DNA from: Porphyra umbilicalis
Taxonomy: Eukaryota; Rhodophyta; Bangiophyceae; Bangiales; Bangiaceae
Length of the DNA stretch: 64,000 bases
Direction: 5' to 3'
NCBI GenBank assembly: GCA_002049455.2
Contig: KV918873.1
Span: 62,001 to 126,000, forward strand
Part shown: one piece after another, positions 22,140-34,039 of the stretch
Numbering within the stretch: the stretch's first letter is position 1
How the letters are laid out: each line of letters begins with the position of its first letter
Program-made: the position numbers and the translations under genes
Notes under the pieces: model-generated
Databases searched by the model: none
What the model saw: the letters and a program-made list of their open reading frames with translations, nothing else
Told to the model about the DNA's origin: nothing

Positions 22140-22330
22140 GGCTGTCGCCGCCGGGCTTGCCGCGGTTGTCGTCGCCGCAGCGCTTGCCGTTCTTGACGCC
22201 GTCGCCTTCGGGCTTGCCGCCCTTGCCGCCGTCGCCGCCGGGCTAGCCGCGCTTGCCGCCCTTGCCGCAGCGCTTGCCGCCCTTGCCGCCGACGCCGCCG
22301 GGCTTGCCGCCCTTGCCGCCGTGCGCGCCG
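22140..22330. repeat. Short tandem repeat in chromovirus A
   Basis: 15-18-bp units of GCTTGCCGCCCTTGCCGCC type. They are open on the plus strand as an Ala/Leu run and on the minus strand as Gly/Lys, so not counted as coding. Confidence 0.85.
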
Positions 22331-22484
22331 CCCCCCCCACCCCGCACAAACCCACACTCACCGGGCCCACCACCTCGCGGTGTGCCACCTTGCGGCGGCG
22401 CACCCCTACTCAACCCTGCCGTTAGGCAGCGACCTGTGCGTGAGCACGAAGACACGGGATGGCCCCGTGCCGACACAACGCGGA

Positions 22485-22785
22485 CCCGCACCCCGGCTTC
22501 CGCCCCGTCGCCAAGGGAGTCAACACCCCGACGAGGGCGGCGCCTGCTAACACGACGACGATCACCCAGCCGGTGCTGCCCCGCGCGCACGCCTCGGTGC
22601 TAACCCGCCTTAAGGTGTGAACCCCACCCCCACGCTCGGTACCACGGACCCGCGTCCCGGCTTTCACCGTGTCGTCGGGGTAGTCAAACCCCCGACGAAG
22701 GAGGCGCCACTCGGCGCCGACGACGGTTGCCCCAACACGTGATGCACGACGCACCCGCGCACCAACGGGTCTTAACCCCGACGTT
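22485..22785. repeat. Diverged ~160-bp tandem duplication upstream of the opposite-strand ORF
   Basis: Two units begin CGGACCCGCACCCCGGCTT (22485) and CGGACCCGCGTCCCGGCTT (~22648). Both continue through GTCAACACCCCGACGA- and GTCAAACCCCCGACGA-like cores. They lie upstream (on the minus strand) of the 652-codon ORF, where its promoter would be, but no promoter element is identified. Confidence 0.6.
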
Positions 22786-23107
22786 CGTCGCCGATTAACC
22801 GGCCGCCTGGCCCCCGCGCCGACGCCGACGCCGACTCGCCTGCGCGGGCGCGCGTACGCGCATGCGCCGGTCGGATCCGCAGCGTCAGCTGCCCGCCACC
22901 CACGCCCACGCGTGTGTGGCGGGACGGTCGCGACCGACGACGGCGAACCGCCACCTCCCCGTAACCGGGACTGGGCGGCGCGCCCCCCACGGCTCCCGCC
23001 GCCTGGGCGGTTGCGCCCGCAAGGTCCCGTAAGAGGCCGCGATCGCCCAATCGGGTTTCACCATCCTCGGATCTCACCGGGACGGTTCGAATCTCGTGTT
23101 TGAGGTA

Positions 23108-23500
23108 TGAAGCATATCTCTGCTCCCAATTGGCAGTTGGCCACGAGTAGCCCCCTTGACTGGCCGAATCCACGGATTTGTGTGACTCGGCTTGTGGCAC
23201 GCCCTTTGGGGGGTTACTTCCGCATTGTTTATTTTTTATTGCTTGTTTGCTTGCCTGTCTTATCTGTCTGCTGGCACTCATTACGATCGCTTGATCGGAT
23301 GGTCGATCGACCAGTGCCGTTGTTTGTATTAAACCACCGTGGGTCCGGGGTCGCCGTCGTGGGCACCACCCGGCTCCCCATCGGATGCCCTTCAACAAAA
23401 GATCTTCTTCCTCGCCGCGACGGCGATAGAACTCGCTTTATTGCTTGGCTACGGTCGGTCTCAGTAGACTGGTAATTGAACTAACGTTATTAATACCACA
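23108..23500 (+). repeat. 3' LTR of chromovirus A
   Basis: 393 bp, TGAAGCATATC…AATACCACA, the partner of 7193-7585. The preceding sequence (GTTTGAGGTA) is only weakly purine-rich, so the polypurine tract is not obvious. Confidence 0.97.
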
Positions 23501-23505
23501 GTTAT
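23501..23505. repeat. Target site duplication, right (GTTAT)
   Basis: Second copy of the five bases at 7188-7192. Confidence 0.97.
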
Positions 23506-23987
23506 CAGGTGTGGTCGATTCACGTTGGCCTCCCATGTCTTTTTCGTGGCCCGTGAAGCGACTGGAGCGCAGGAAGACGCTTGGCCAAAGCCGCGGCGTC
23601 ATCACGAGCAACCGGTCAGGCCAGACCCGAGTCTCACTATCCAGAATAACATGTCGCTTCAGCTCCACGATTATTTCTCACCATCAGTTGCTGCTCAGCG
23701 GCGGCGGTGTCGGCACTGTCTTTCTTTGGTAGGAACACCGCCTGCAACCCTGCCGAAGTCACACACGTAGCTTTACAAGGGATGCTTAGTAAGTTGGCTT
23801 CTGGCGTCTAATGTAGATTTGATTGGACTTTTATTATACTTATACGTAATTCTGCTCTGTCGTAAAGGCGCCCAATGATTACAATCATGGACAATGATTA
23901 TAATCAATAAAAATCGCCCCATACGATTTAAAATCAAAAGGTTGATTATAATCATTTTAACCGAGCCCAGGAATGATTATAATCACA
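23506..23987 (+). mobile_element. 928-bp element, second copy, right half
   Basis: 482 bp matching the reverse complement of 3717-4198. Together with 6747-7192 it totals 928 bp, the length of the intact copy. Confidence 0.95.
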
Positions 23988-23994
23988 TCTCTGC

Positions 23995-24075
23995 TAGTCA
24001 TGCGCTGCGGCGGTGGCGGCGGTGGCGGCGGCGGCAGCAGTGGCGGCGGCAGCAGTGGTGGCGGCGGCAGGCCCG
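23995..24075. repeat. GGC/AGC trinucleotide repeat
   Basis: Imperfect (GGC)n with AGC and GGT interruptions, immediately after the end of the 928-bp element. Confidence 0.9.
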
Positions 24076-26555
24076 CACAACCACGGGCGGGCGAGTGGTG
24101 GTCGTGGCTGCCGTCGACGGCCCCCGCCGCCTCTGGTACTCACTGCCGCCGCGGTTACTGCCGCTCTGTTTTCCCCATCCAACTCTGCCACCAACGTGCT
24201 CCCTCCCCCCCCTGACGCACGCACAGTGCGCGTGGGAAACACCGTGAAAGCGCACAAAGAACCGACCATTTCGGCTGGTACGGCCTCGCTGCACCCTGCG
24301 GAAACGACTGGGGGCCCAACCGCCTCTGCCGGGCGACCCGAGTCCGCCGTCAGGCATATTCCCTTTGCGCACCACCCACATCCGTACCCCCGTGAGGCAC
24401 GATGAGTTGACCGGCTAGCCCAGGTGTTCCCGTACGACGGACACCAGCGTGTGCATCAGTTCCTGCACACGAGTCAGCTGCCGGTCTGCCGCCTCATCGC
24501 GTCCCGAGTATCCGGACAGCCGCCCCGTGGGCCAGCGGCGCCGTCGGACTGAGCTCTAAATACGGCGTCGCGATGGAGGTCTACAGGTGCCCGGCCATCC
24601 ATGGCGAGACAGGGCGGGAGGGCTTGGGAGGGTAGGGGGGCCGCAAAGAAGGTGCTCCGCGACGCGATGCGAGCGGGGCGGGCGGGGCGGAGATGCGAGG
24701 CCCCGGGTCAGAAAGAAGAAGAGACTGATCATCGAGGGCATTGCTGCCAGAGAATGGCAGAACTGATGCGCACGACGAAGAAAGACTAAGAATGTACATG
24801 AGAGCACACCCAACAATCCGTATCGAGTCCACATCCCATCAGATTTAAGAGCGCCACGCACACGAACGTGCAGAGAAATGATTGGGTGTCGAACCTCGTC
24901 CGACCCTGATGTCAACACAGGTGCGCAGGTGACGTGTATTTATTGAATAACAGGGGGCTACGTCTTGAAATCAAGATGAATATTTGTGGAAACCCGAACC
25001 CTCACTGTTGGCTCTGCGGTTCCACAAGAGACAGGCTCAGAGGCCTTCTGTGGGACGCTCGAGGTGCCAGGTGTGGGTAGTGCGATTGACATGGAATATG
25101 CTGGCGATCAGAGTTGAATTCGAGGCAAGCGTCTCCGAGCAGAGGGCCACTTGCCCAGAAATCGTCTGCTATGAACCGATCGTCCGTCCCGCCATTTGAG
25201 ACGTCGTTTCAGGTCACCAAGTGTCTCACAGGCAGCAGGCGCAATATGAGGTCGCCAGATTATGTCGGAATCTCACGCCGACACTTCCAAAAGACAGGTG
25301 GCCTGGCTATGATGCTTCACGGATCCACCAGCTGAGCACGAGTCGTGGAGATCTCGTTTCCATACCCTTTTCCGGCAACAGCAGGCTGCGGTCGGCCGAG
25401 CTACGTTGCCGAGAGACGCTGACAGAAGCGCACGAGACGCGGCGATATCCGCCACCTGTCACACGTGGGGGCCTTTAGGCGACAGCTGGCCCTGATACGT
25501 TCCCATTCCGCCTACGCGGCAACGTACGAGCCGTAGAAGCACTGTCGGTGGGTGGTTCTTGTTTTGCGCCCTCTAGTCTGATGTGGCGCAGCTTTTTTGT
25601 TGGCAGGCGCAGCCAGCAAGGCGCGAGCCGCAGAAAAACAGTCGAAGAGCTCCTCTTCGCAGCCCCACAGTGGTTTTTGACACGTCCAGACAGCACCTCA
25701 GGATGCCCGGAAAAGCTGACCACTGATATCATTGCACGTGCGTCCGAGATGACCCTTCCTTTTTTGACATGTTTGCAGGCCTAGAGCAAATCCAGAACAA
25801 GGATCGTCGCAGCCTGGCGGGAGCCGTGGCTGTGGAGCCTCCTATCGCATTGGCGCAAGCAATGTTCTCGAGAGGTCCTTTCGCATTCGCGCAGGCGCTG
25901 TCCTCCAGGTTGCCGGCAGGCAGGTGGGCGGGGAACAGGCAATCACGACTTCCTTCCGGGTGTCGGTGGAGCCTGCAGGGGTGCGACGGAGAATACGCAG
26001 TTCACAACAAGCTTCCGAGAATCGTAGAAAGCTGATAGCCAAAAAAGCTGTGCCGCCTAGTGGCCCGTCCGCGCAGCCGCTGTACTTTGGAAGCCCGCTC
26101 GGGTCGTGTGGAAGGCCCACGGTTCTTTCTGGGTAGGGAGGTCACAGGCCACGAAGGGGGCGCTCAAAAACGGGTCAGCCAGCGGAGCCGACCGTTTCCC
26201 GTGCCTTCCGACCGGCGCGCTCACCAGTTTCCACAACGGCGCTCACCACCGTGCCGTGTCTACCCACCCACGCCTCTCTCGCCTTCCTTCACGGCACCCA
26301 CCCGCCCACCGCTCACCTCCAACACGCACGCACATACTTCCCGCCGACCTACATATCTCTGTGCATCTCACGTCGTGCACGCACGAGGCCTCACTCGACC
26401 AGGCCATCACGACTGTCACCGTCGCTGCTCTCTTTGCGCGCAGGCCGTCGCTTCAAGCCTCTTCACTGCGACGTTTGCCACTCTCTGGGCCAAGCAGTCT
26501 GCGTCGTACTCCCACGGACTCCTGGCTCAGCCGTGCTGCGCGCAGCACTCGCTCG
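24076..26555. other. Non-genic stretch
   Basis: No gene supported. Frames are short and overlapping. 26240-26550 is pyrimidine-rich and precedes the ATG at 26560, so it may be the 5' leader of that gene. Confidence 0.5.
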
Positions 26556-26559
26556 ACAT

Positions 26560-27778
26560 GTACGAGCAAAACATGGCAGAGGCTACTATGAGTGGCCAGA
26601 ACGCGGCAAATAAGATCATCACTGTCATCCACAAGGACTTTGAGTCGTTGGCGGCTTTTGACAAGGCCGGTGGCACCAGCAACGCCGGAACGGGCGCGGT
26701 CGATACCCCGGTGATGTACAAGACGGCCAAGGCGGGAGGTGCGGCCTCCGACGAGGCCGGTGTCTGCCGCTGCAAGCGCAAGGCCAAAGAGCATCCGACA
26801 ACAGCTGGCCAGGTCGTCAAGGTCGCCAAGCGCCGAGAGATGAAGGACCAAGGGCACGCCAACGCTGCCGCGATGCACATTGGCGGTGTTTCCAACGTTG
26901 GCTCTGAGAGAGACGTGGCCGTTCAGTCGGCCAAGGTTGCGGCGCTGCTGTCGGCCACTCCCACTGTGGAGCAGCTCACGGCCACCTACAAGTTCCTGGC
27001 CGGTGATTTTAAGCGTGCTCTCGCGGCCGTTGAGACTCTGGGCCTGTAGTGGACGACAAGGCAGCAGCGGGCGGCGCTGCGTGGCGCTTCTATTGAGCAG
27101 CGCGCCGTCGCGTACCTTTTGGCCGAGCGCATGTTCGCGGCCAAGATGCGCCAGTGGGCGGCCATCAAGCTCTACTGGGCCGAGAGGCGCAAGTGCGTCG
27201 AGGCCCAGAAGGCGGTTGACGACGCGGGGCCACATGGCATGGCCTACGTGAATTGCTCTGCCATCCGCGAAGGCTACACCGGCGTGGGTAAGGAGGAGGT
27301 GTTGGCGGCCGACGCGTCTATGGCTGCCGCGTCGGCAGCCATCCGCGCGATCCGCTCGAATGCCACTGTGCAGGAGAATGCCACCGTGCAGGGGAAGGGT
27401 CATTCCAAGGCCGGGGCGTCGTCGACCCGAGCGCCGGACTTGGTCAAGGGAGAGGCCGCGGCGGCCTCTGTGGGGGTGGCGGGGATGGCAACGGGCAAGG
27501 CCGGTCCGGCCTCCGAGCGCGCGTCAGGCAAGGGGAAGGGGAAGGCCAAGGCCTTGGTGGCCCATGTTGAAGACGACGACGCTGACGACGTCGTCATCGT
27601 CAAAGTGATTTTGGCCAATCCGCTGGCCAAGCAGGTCAAGACCAAGGCGGAACAGGTCAAGGCCAAGGCCGAGCCGGGCTCGAGCGTGACCGCCGGGATG
27701 GCGTCCGCAGCTTCCAAGACCGGTGTTCTCGGGTACGGGTATGCTGAGCACGACGATTCTGAGTGGGCGAATTCCTAG
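26560..27778 (+). pseudogene. Unknown Ala/Lys-rich protein with one in-frame TAG
   Basis: From the ATG at 26560 the frame runs to TAG 27047-27049, then continues in the same frame to TAG at 27776-27778, about 405 codons overall. The amber codon is one transition from CAG and lies inside a helical stretch that reads on smoothly. Residues ~130-250 are helical with conserved-looking hydrophobics (LLAERMFAAKMRQWAAIKLYWAE). The C-terminal part is a low-complexity Ala/Lys/Gly linker, an acidic DDDADD patch and repeated KTKAEQVKAK. No domain is recognised. It could be a recently inactivated host gene or a transposon ORF. Readthrough cannot be excluded. Confidence 0.55.
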
Positions 27779-29490
27779 GGAGCATGTGACGAAATAGTGA
27801 CTCGGGGTGACTTTGAGTGGTCCGTGTATGAGCTTGGTGAGCAGCGGGGAGGGTAGCGCGGCACCGTTTGTATGACTTGGCCGCAATGGGGAGTGTTCGG
27901 CGGCCGCCTGTACGACGCGGCCGCCCTGAAGAGGTTGGCCAGGCCGCTCGTACGTGGCGGCCGCGGTGATGCTGGCGCCGTCACATGATAGCGTAGTGTA
28001 GTTCTATCTGTCATGAGGGCGTGGGCATAATGCGTTCGTTGTCCATGTGTTGTGGCTTTGCCTCAAAAACAGTCGCGCGCGCGTGGCATCTTCTTCACAT
28101 GAAATTGAGGCGTCGGGACATTGTCGCGAGGAGCATGCGAGACCTCCACTTGGCCCGAGAGCGCCAGCTCTTTTTTTCTCAGTGGCTTGATGGCAGGCTC
28201 TTTTTGCTCATCGGCTCCCAGGGAGACAGTTGCTCCTTGGCGCAGGACTAGTGCTCGAGATATGGCGGTGACTGAGTCAGACGCGAGGCTTGAGAGGCAC
28301 CCACCCGCACGAGCGTGTCTCTCGCCTTGTGCATCATCGCATTGAGAATTTTCAGGGTTTTCAGCGGGAGGAATCAGTGCCACCGTTTCGCACTCCTTCC
28401 GTTTCGTGGATCTCACCTTCCAATATCGGGCACAGCTGTCCAATAAAAACGCCGATTAATCATGTCAAGCAAAATGGCGCGTCGCGGGATCTGGATGCCC
28501 AGCCTCGGGATCATGAGCGATGGAGACACGTACGCGTGTGGCAGCAGGTTGCCCGGCCGCGTGGCTGCGAGTGGCGCGGTATGATTGGCGGTCCGTACGT
28601 ACATGGCTCTCAGCGGAGGTTCTGATTGGCCGCAGGGATAAACTAGTGCGTCGACAGCTGCGCGTTTGGGCGCCACTGCGTCCGATTCCGACCCGTGCGT
28701 TGAGGGAAGCGTGAGGCGTGGCCACGGCCTTTTTGGTGGCACCGGATGGGCTCTTGGTGAGGCCATAGGCTCCTGTACCACACTAGATTTTCACTGACAC
28801 GGCGGGCCCGACGGGATTGGCGAGGCACCGCATGGCGGCTGGCCACGACCTGCACACAGATATCTCCGCACAGTTGACAGACGCTTTACAGGTGTGGCTG
28901 CCCCTGCTCGGTCGGCCCACGTAAATTGATCTCTGTTTTCCGCGTGGAGCCACTGTCTACGGCTGCGCTGCAAGCACAGCAAAGAATGCCAACATCACAT
29001 GCCTTCACGTGATTCACCACTGTCTCTCGGGCCCATTACGCATCCCTGTCAGGGTGGTCATCTGCGCTGCTCGTGGACAATTTAAAGATCACACACCTAG
29101 ACAGGCTGGCTAGAGGTCGACAGCCAAGCTGTCGCGCGGGGCTTCCGATCCTTCCTGAGAGGGACTCAGACGATCGCAGTGTAAACTGAGGCAGAACATG
29201 CAAACCGGATTGCGTGACACCAAATCTGAGGCACACGAGGCGAGCACCCTCTCTCGTGAGATCGGAAAGCACCCTCTGAGAGGCCTCTCCACGGCGTGCC
29301 GCTTGTTCCCGGGCCTGGAACGAGATTTCGCAGCCTCGTCTTGCTCAGTCTCATTGTGCCTGCACGCCTCGTTTCGGGCCTCTCACTCACACCCCCTCTA
29401 CCCTGGGCCCTCAGTGAGCCACACCCTCCTTCACCGGGCCCGAGTGGGGGCCCAACCTCTCTCTGTCGCACTCTGGCCTAGGGGTCGCAA
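27779..29490. other. Non-genic stretch
   Basis: No frame with family features. There are CGGCCGCC-rich short repeats at 27880-27970. No RNA gene is seen. Confidence 0.5.
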
Positions 29491-29496
29491 GCCTCG

Positions 29497-29645
29497 TGCA
29501 GGGCGCCGTCTGCGCCCGGCCGGTCGCAGGGCGCCGTCTGCGCCCGGCCGCTCGCTGGGCGCCGTCAGCGCCCTGCCGTGTGCCACCTTTTGCAGGGGGC
29601 CGTCAGCGCCCTCTCTCTTGCAGCGGGCCGTCAGCGCCCTGACGC
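29497..29645. repeat. Minisatellite of imperfect palindromes
   Basis: Five units containing GGGCGCCGTCTGCGCCC, GGGCGCCGTCAGCGCCC or GGGCCGTCAGCGCCCT, spaced ~30-36 bp apart. Each core is nearly self-complementary and could form a short hairpin. Confidence 0.8.
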
Positions 29646-29915
29646 TTTTTAAGGCCTGGACGCGGCCTTGCGCTTTCCTGTACCTCCGCCGAGCTGCTGC
29701 GCTGCCATTACCTCTATGTCGGCCGCTTGCGGGCAACGGCCGTTTTTTTTTTTCCGCGGTCACTTTCAGGCCGTCACCGGCCTCACCTCCCATCTTGTCT
29801 ACACTGCGAGCGGTAGCGACCTAGCCACCTACCTGTCGATGTGGCTGTGGTTTTGCGGAACGGCGGAGCCACCAACTCCCTGCGGCTCTTTCCGAACTCA
29901 ACCCGAGCCGGCCAC

Positions 29916-32476
29916 ATGGCTACCCCCCCCCCTCCTTTCCGTATGACGCCGCCCCCGACGCCGCCACGCGTAGCCCTGGAGGCGTCGGCGCCAGCCCCTC
30001 GAGACACAGCAGGGGCGATGTGCCCACAACCCTCATCCCCTATGCCGACCTGCTCAGACACTGGCGGCGACGATGCTTCTTCACCACCGAATCGTGCGGC
30101 GGGACCTGCTGCTACCGCGGTGATGCCGGAGGTGGCTGACACTGGACCTGGGGTGGCCGAGATGCAGACGACTCGCTGTCGCACCCGAGGCGACTCCCCG
30201 GAGTACACTCCCCACGCGCGGTATCGGCCCCGGGCCCCCACAATCTCCAAGTCGCAGCTGCAGCGGGGGCTACGGAGCATCTGCACCGTTTGTAAGCGGT
30301 CGCAGCGGGTGAGTGCCAACGTTGCAATGTGCCCTAGCACCTTTCCGTGCCCGTAGACTGTCCGGCCCGCCGCGCAGCCGGGCAGGGGGTGGACGTGGAT
30401 CCCGCAGGGAAACCGTGGGTTTTATAGCCGCACGGAGAAGCGGCGTGCGCATCGCCTCTTTTGCTTTGTGGGTCGGTGCGCTGCTTCGGTCGGCAGCGAG
30501 CTCGTGACGTGCCCGCCGTGGTGCCCCTGCCCGAGGGCGTCCCCGCAGGAGATCAGGATTCCCCCTGAAGAGAAGGGCCATGAGCAGACTGTCAACTGGG
30601 AAGGCTACCAGCACCGACTGGCCCAGCAGCGTGAGGCCGAGGTGGACGCCGCACGAGCCAAGCCACCGCGCTGGGAGCGCCGTCTCCCGCTGCCTAACGC
30701 CGAGGGCCGGCGCGAGGAGGTCTGGGTCAACCTCAATCTGCCCCAGCCGCCGGTCTGGTGGGAGCCTAAGGCGTTGGGCCCACTGCCTTTTCCTCGGGAC
30801 AAGCAGCGGTCTTGGACGACTTTTTCGTTACGAACGCTGTGACTGTGGCCGCGCTGCCCGTGTCGACGTCTGCAACCAATCTCGAGAACAAGGGCGGTTG
30901 CAATCTACTTCTTCCTCGTCAACGTCTGGCCAACACATGGCCGACGCGGACGGCCAGCACACGGCCGACCTCACCTGCAACGATGGACCGCTGGATACTG
31001 TTGCAGAACCGACGCCGACGGACGAGATCGCACCGGTTGTGGCGCCACCCGCACAGCCCGGGCATGCTGCCGGCCGACTGGAGGGGTCGTTGCTCGAGAC
31101 TGAGGAGGAGCGGCTGCGTGCCGAAGTGACAAGGCTCCGTGCCGAGGCCGCCGCATCTCGCGGCCTCTTGGAGGAGCGACAGCAGCAGGCTATCCCCCGT
31201 GCCAATGCCGGCCGCTGCGGCCGCGGCACGCGCGGTATTTAATGGATCGATGCCGTGCGTAACGTGCTCGCCTGAGTCTACAAGGAGGCGATGTTGAACT
31301 CGGACGCGGGTGTGGACCAGACCCTGGAGACTTTTGTCAAGGACGTGTCGGACCGCTTCCGCCGCCGTCTTCCAGACGACATGAACCAAGTCCAGCTGCG
31401 GCGCGCACGCTCAACACCGGCCATCATGAAGGAGCTGAGGTACGGCATCTTCCCCGGCGTCAATCGCTTCAAGGCGTGCTACTTGGCGGTCCTAAGGCTC
31501 AAGATGACGGGGCATCCAACGCCGGAGCAGCTCATTGGCGCGGCCAAGGCCAAGTACAATAGCCTCAACCCTTATGATGGGCTCAACGCCTCTGTGTCTG
31601 TCAAGCTCCCGTGCCCTCCACTGAGCAATTGGCGCATCCTGAAGGAGATTGACCGCTTTGGTGGTGGGGCGACGGTCGTGGCTCTGGCAGGTACGGCGGC
31701 GCACCGCAACCCGACAGCGCCGGGCGCTTCACAGGCCGAGGCTGCTGAATTAGATCCACTATCTCTTGGCAACAACGACGACGGTGAACGCGCTCACCTT
31801 GCCACCGACGGCAACGACGATGGCGACGGGAGCGCCCCGCTGTCTTCCACCTTTTCCCGTGGCAAGAAAAGCGTTTTCCAAGAGCGGCATATAGGCTGCA
31901 AAGCCGCCAAGGCCGCCACAAGAGCTGTTTCATCTCATGAGCGAGGCGGCCGCCAGCACGGCCGCCCTGGAGTCGCTCGCCCACTCGGCGGCGCAGTGCA
32001 CTGCTTTGGCGTTTTGGTCAACTCCGACGGCAGTCAACTCGGAGTGCGGCCGCAGATGGTGGGCGCTGGAGATGCGCCGGTGACTGCAGCAGGCCGAGGA
32101 CAAGGACAGGGACGAGCGCCGCCCACAAGACGGCGGGGACTTCGAGGTGACCTCTGAGGGGCCGCCACATCGTGGCCGTGGTGGTTCAAGCCGCGGCGTC
32201 GGGCGCCGCCGTGGACGTGCTGAGCTCCAAGGTGATCTAAATGGCAACGAGGAGGAGGACTTGCACGATACTAACTTACGCGGTGGTGGCGGCCGTGGTC
32301 GGGCTTCCGTTCGTGGCCGCGGACGCGGACGCTGTGCTGCCCCTGGTCGCGGCCAATTGAGCAAGCGGACGCGGACGGTGCGCTTTGCTGATGTGACTTC
32401 CTCCTCTTCCACTTCCACTTTGCCTTTGCCTGCCTCCTCTCCTCCACCGACGTCCAGCCGGCCGCATTGTTCTTAG
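29916..32476 (+). pseudogene. Myb/SANT-like DNA-binding protein of PIF/Harbinger type, decayed
   Basis: Exon 1 (29916-30308) starts with MATPPPP and ends at a GTGAGT donor. A 240-bp intron ends at CCCCGCAG, and exon 2 begins at 30549 in phase. The frame then moves once near 30840 and again near 31900. In-frame stops are TAA 31240-31242, TGA 31273-31275 and TGA 32081-32083. Between ~31240 and 31680 the text fits the Myb/SANT-like module: a W…D…L opening, FRRRLP, RRARSTPAIMKELRYGI, RFKACYLAVLRLKMTG, and a final NWRILKEI. The C-terminus is RGG-rich. Such proteins accompany PIF/Harbinger transposases and bind their ends. The transposase at 34040-35290 is convergent to it. Domain assignment is by eye. 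Confidence 0.6.
30309..30548 (+). other. Probable intron (240 bp)
   Basis: CGG|GTGAGT at 30309 and CCCCGCAG| ending at 30548 join two frames in the same phase, with no codon split. Confidence 0.5.
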
Positions 32477-34039
32477 CAGGTGCGTTCTTCTCCCTCCGAC
32501 AACGAGAGTGATGATGAGATCTACGACATGGCGGACAACCACCACCAAGTGCCACCGCCGACTCCTGTTGGCTCCCAGGTCGAGCCGACCACTTCTGTCG
32601 AGGCGGCCGCTGACAATGACGGTTCCCCTGATGGACAAGGACTTGGATGCCGAGGTGGCCGGCCGAGGCCGACGCGGTAGCGCCAAGACATCTACCGCGT
32701 CCGGGACCGCGGCATCGTTCAACACCGGCCTTGGCTCAGGCCGGGTGGATTGACTCCCCCACGTACGAACAAGGTAAGTCCCTCAGATCGGCGCCGCGCA
32801 AGAGGACGGCCGCGTGTCGCGGCCGCATCAACACACTGAGCGTGGTACCTTCTGTCGGGCAGCAGTGTCCGCTGCATTACTTGTGTCTTGTGCTTTTTCT
32901 ACTTGCTTTTTCTTTTCTTTCGTGTCTCGTTCTCCATTATTCTGCTCCACTACTTTGCATTGTGCATGTTCTTTGCGTGATGATGACTTTCCTTTGCGTC
33001 AAGCGCTGTACAGCAAATGGCATATCTCTTTAGGCCGACATCTACACGACAAAGCCGACAGAAGTACTCTTTGAGGAATATGGGTCGTGTCGAAGGTTCA
33101 GGCCAAGGGAGGCAGAAATAGGCAAAGGCGAGGCGGGCAGAAGGAGAAAGAGGGAGGCGAAGGGGTGCAGTGAAGGCGGCCACGAATGGGCCACATGTGG
33201 TGTAGGGCGACGTAGGGGTTGGGGCTGGCTAGTGCGCTAAGCTCAGGATTGAGAAATGATGAAGGCCACGCCAGGCAACGTCAGAATGTCGGCCATACAA
33301 TGGCCGCTGGCACATGGACCTTCCAGAGGAGTCGACAAGGCCGGAACCCGAAGCCGAAAGCACACAAAAAGGTGCCGTCCGAATGTCTCATACAGCTGTC
33401 TTGACAAGTGTCTGGGGAGCCTTGTATCATTATTTTTCATTCGGTGTGCGGCCAACGCACTATGCTCACACTCGCTTTGCGGCCAACGCACTGGGCTGAC
33501 GCTGGCGTTGCGGGCAACATACTGGGCTGACGCTCGCACTGCGGCCCCGACGAACGCAGTGGCCACGGTTACCCTGTCCATCGTTGACTGGTCACCCACG
33601 CTCGGCGTCATCCCCTCGAGGGCAAGACATGAAGACATGTGTGTCAAGGAAAAAAAAACCCTGCCCAGCGGGGAAAAAAAAACCATTTGTTGTATGCCGC
33701 GCGCTACACATGCCCCCGGAATGCTGGCCAAAATCAAGAGTAGGGCAACAGTAGACGGCCCCTGTCCGCAAAGATGTGCTCAGAGAGATCGTGGAGCAAC
33801 GCCAAGTGAGCGTCGCGGTCCTTGGCCTCGCACTCGGCCCCGTCTGTGTACCTCAGGGAGCCAGGTACCACGTCTTGCTCGGTGCCGGTCTCCACCATAT
33901 CGTCTTGGGCCTCATGCTCCGCGGGCTGCGGTGGCCCCCAGACACCTGGGCCCCTTGGTCCATTGTCAATAAAGAACGCCGGTTGGCGCTCACTTGCAGC
34001 GCGAGCAGCAGCAGGACGTCCTTGACGACTCCCACAGTC
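32477..34039. other. Spacer between the two PIF-type genes, with short tandem repeat
   Basis: No gene recognised. 33455-33545 has ~40-bp imperfect units (CGGCCAACGCACTGGGCTGA type). A-rich runs (AAAAAAAACC) occur at 33650-33680. The strand opposite to 33776-34039 lacks motifs. Confidence 0.5.

Larger units (their letters stand above)
7193..23500 (+). mobile_element. Ty3/gypsy chromovirus A, complete but interrupted
   Basis: A full LTR retrotransposon of 16,308 bp, about 10.2 kb without the nested element at 10924-16993. Order: 5' LTR, PBS, gag, PR-RT-RNaseH-INT-chromodomain, a small sense ORF, a 652-codon ORF on the opposite strand, 3' LTR. The two 393-bp LTRs start with TG, end with CA, and differ at about 12 positions (~3%). 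The 5-bp duplication GTTAT flanks them. Pol has one frameshift, two in-frame stops and the nested insertion, so this copy cannot make a whole Pol. Confidence 0.97.

Noticed and set aside
21220-22425. 401-codon plus-strand frame
   Set aside because: Opposite to the 652-codon frame; Arg/Val/His-rich, then a tandem Ala/Leu repeat, with no features of its own.
23060-23100. GGTTCGAATC before the 3' LTR of chromovirus A as a tRNA T arm
   Set aside because: The flanking bases do not form a T stem and no other arm is present.
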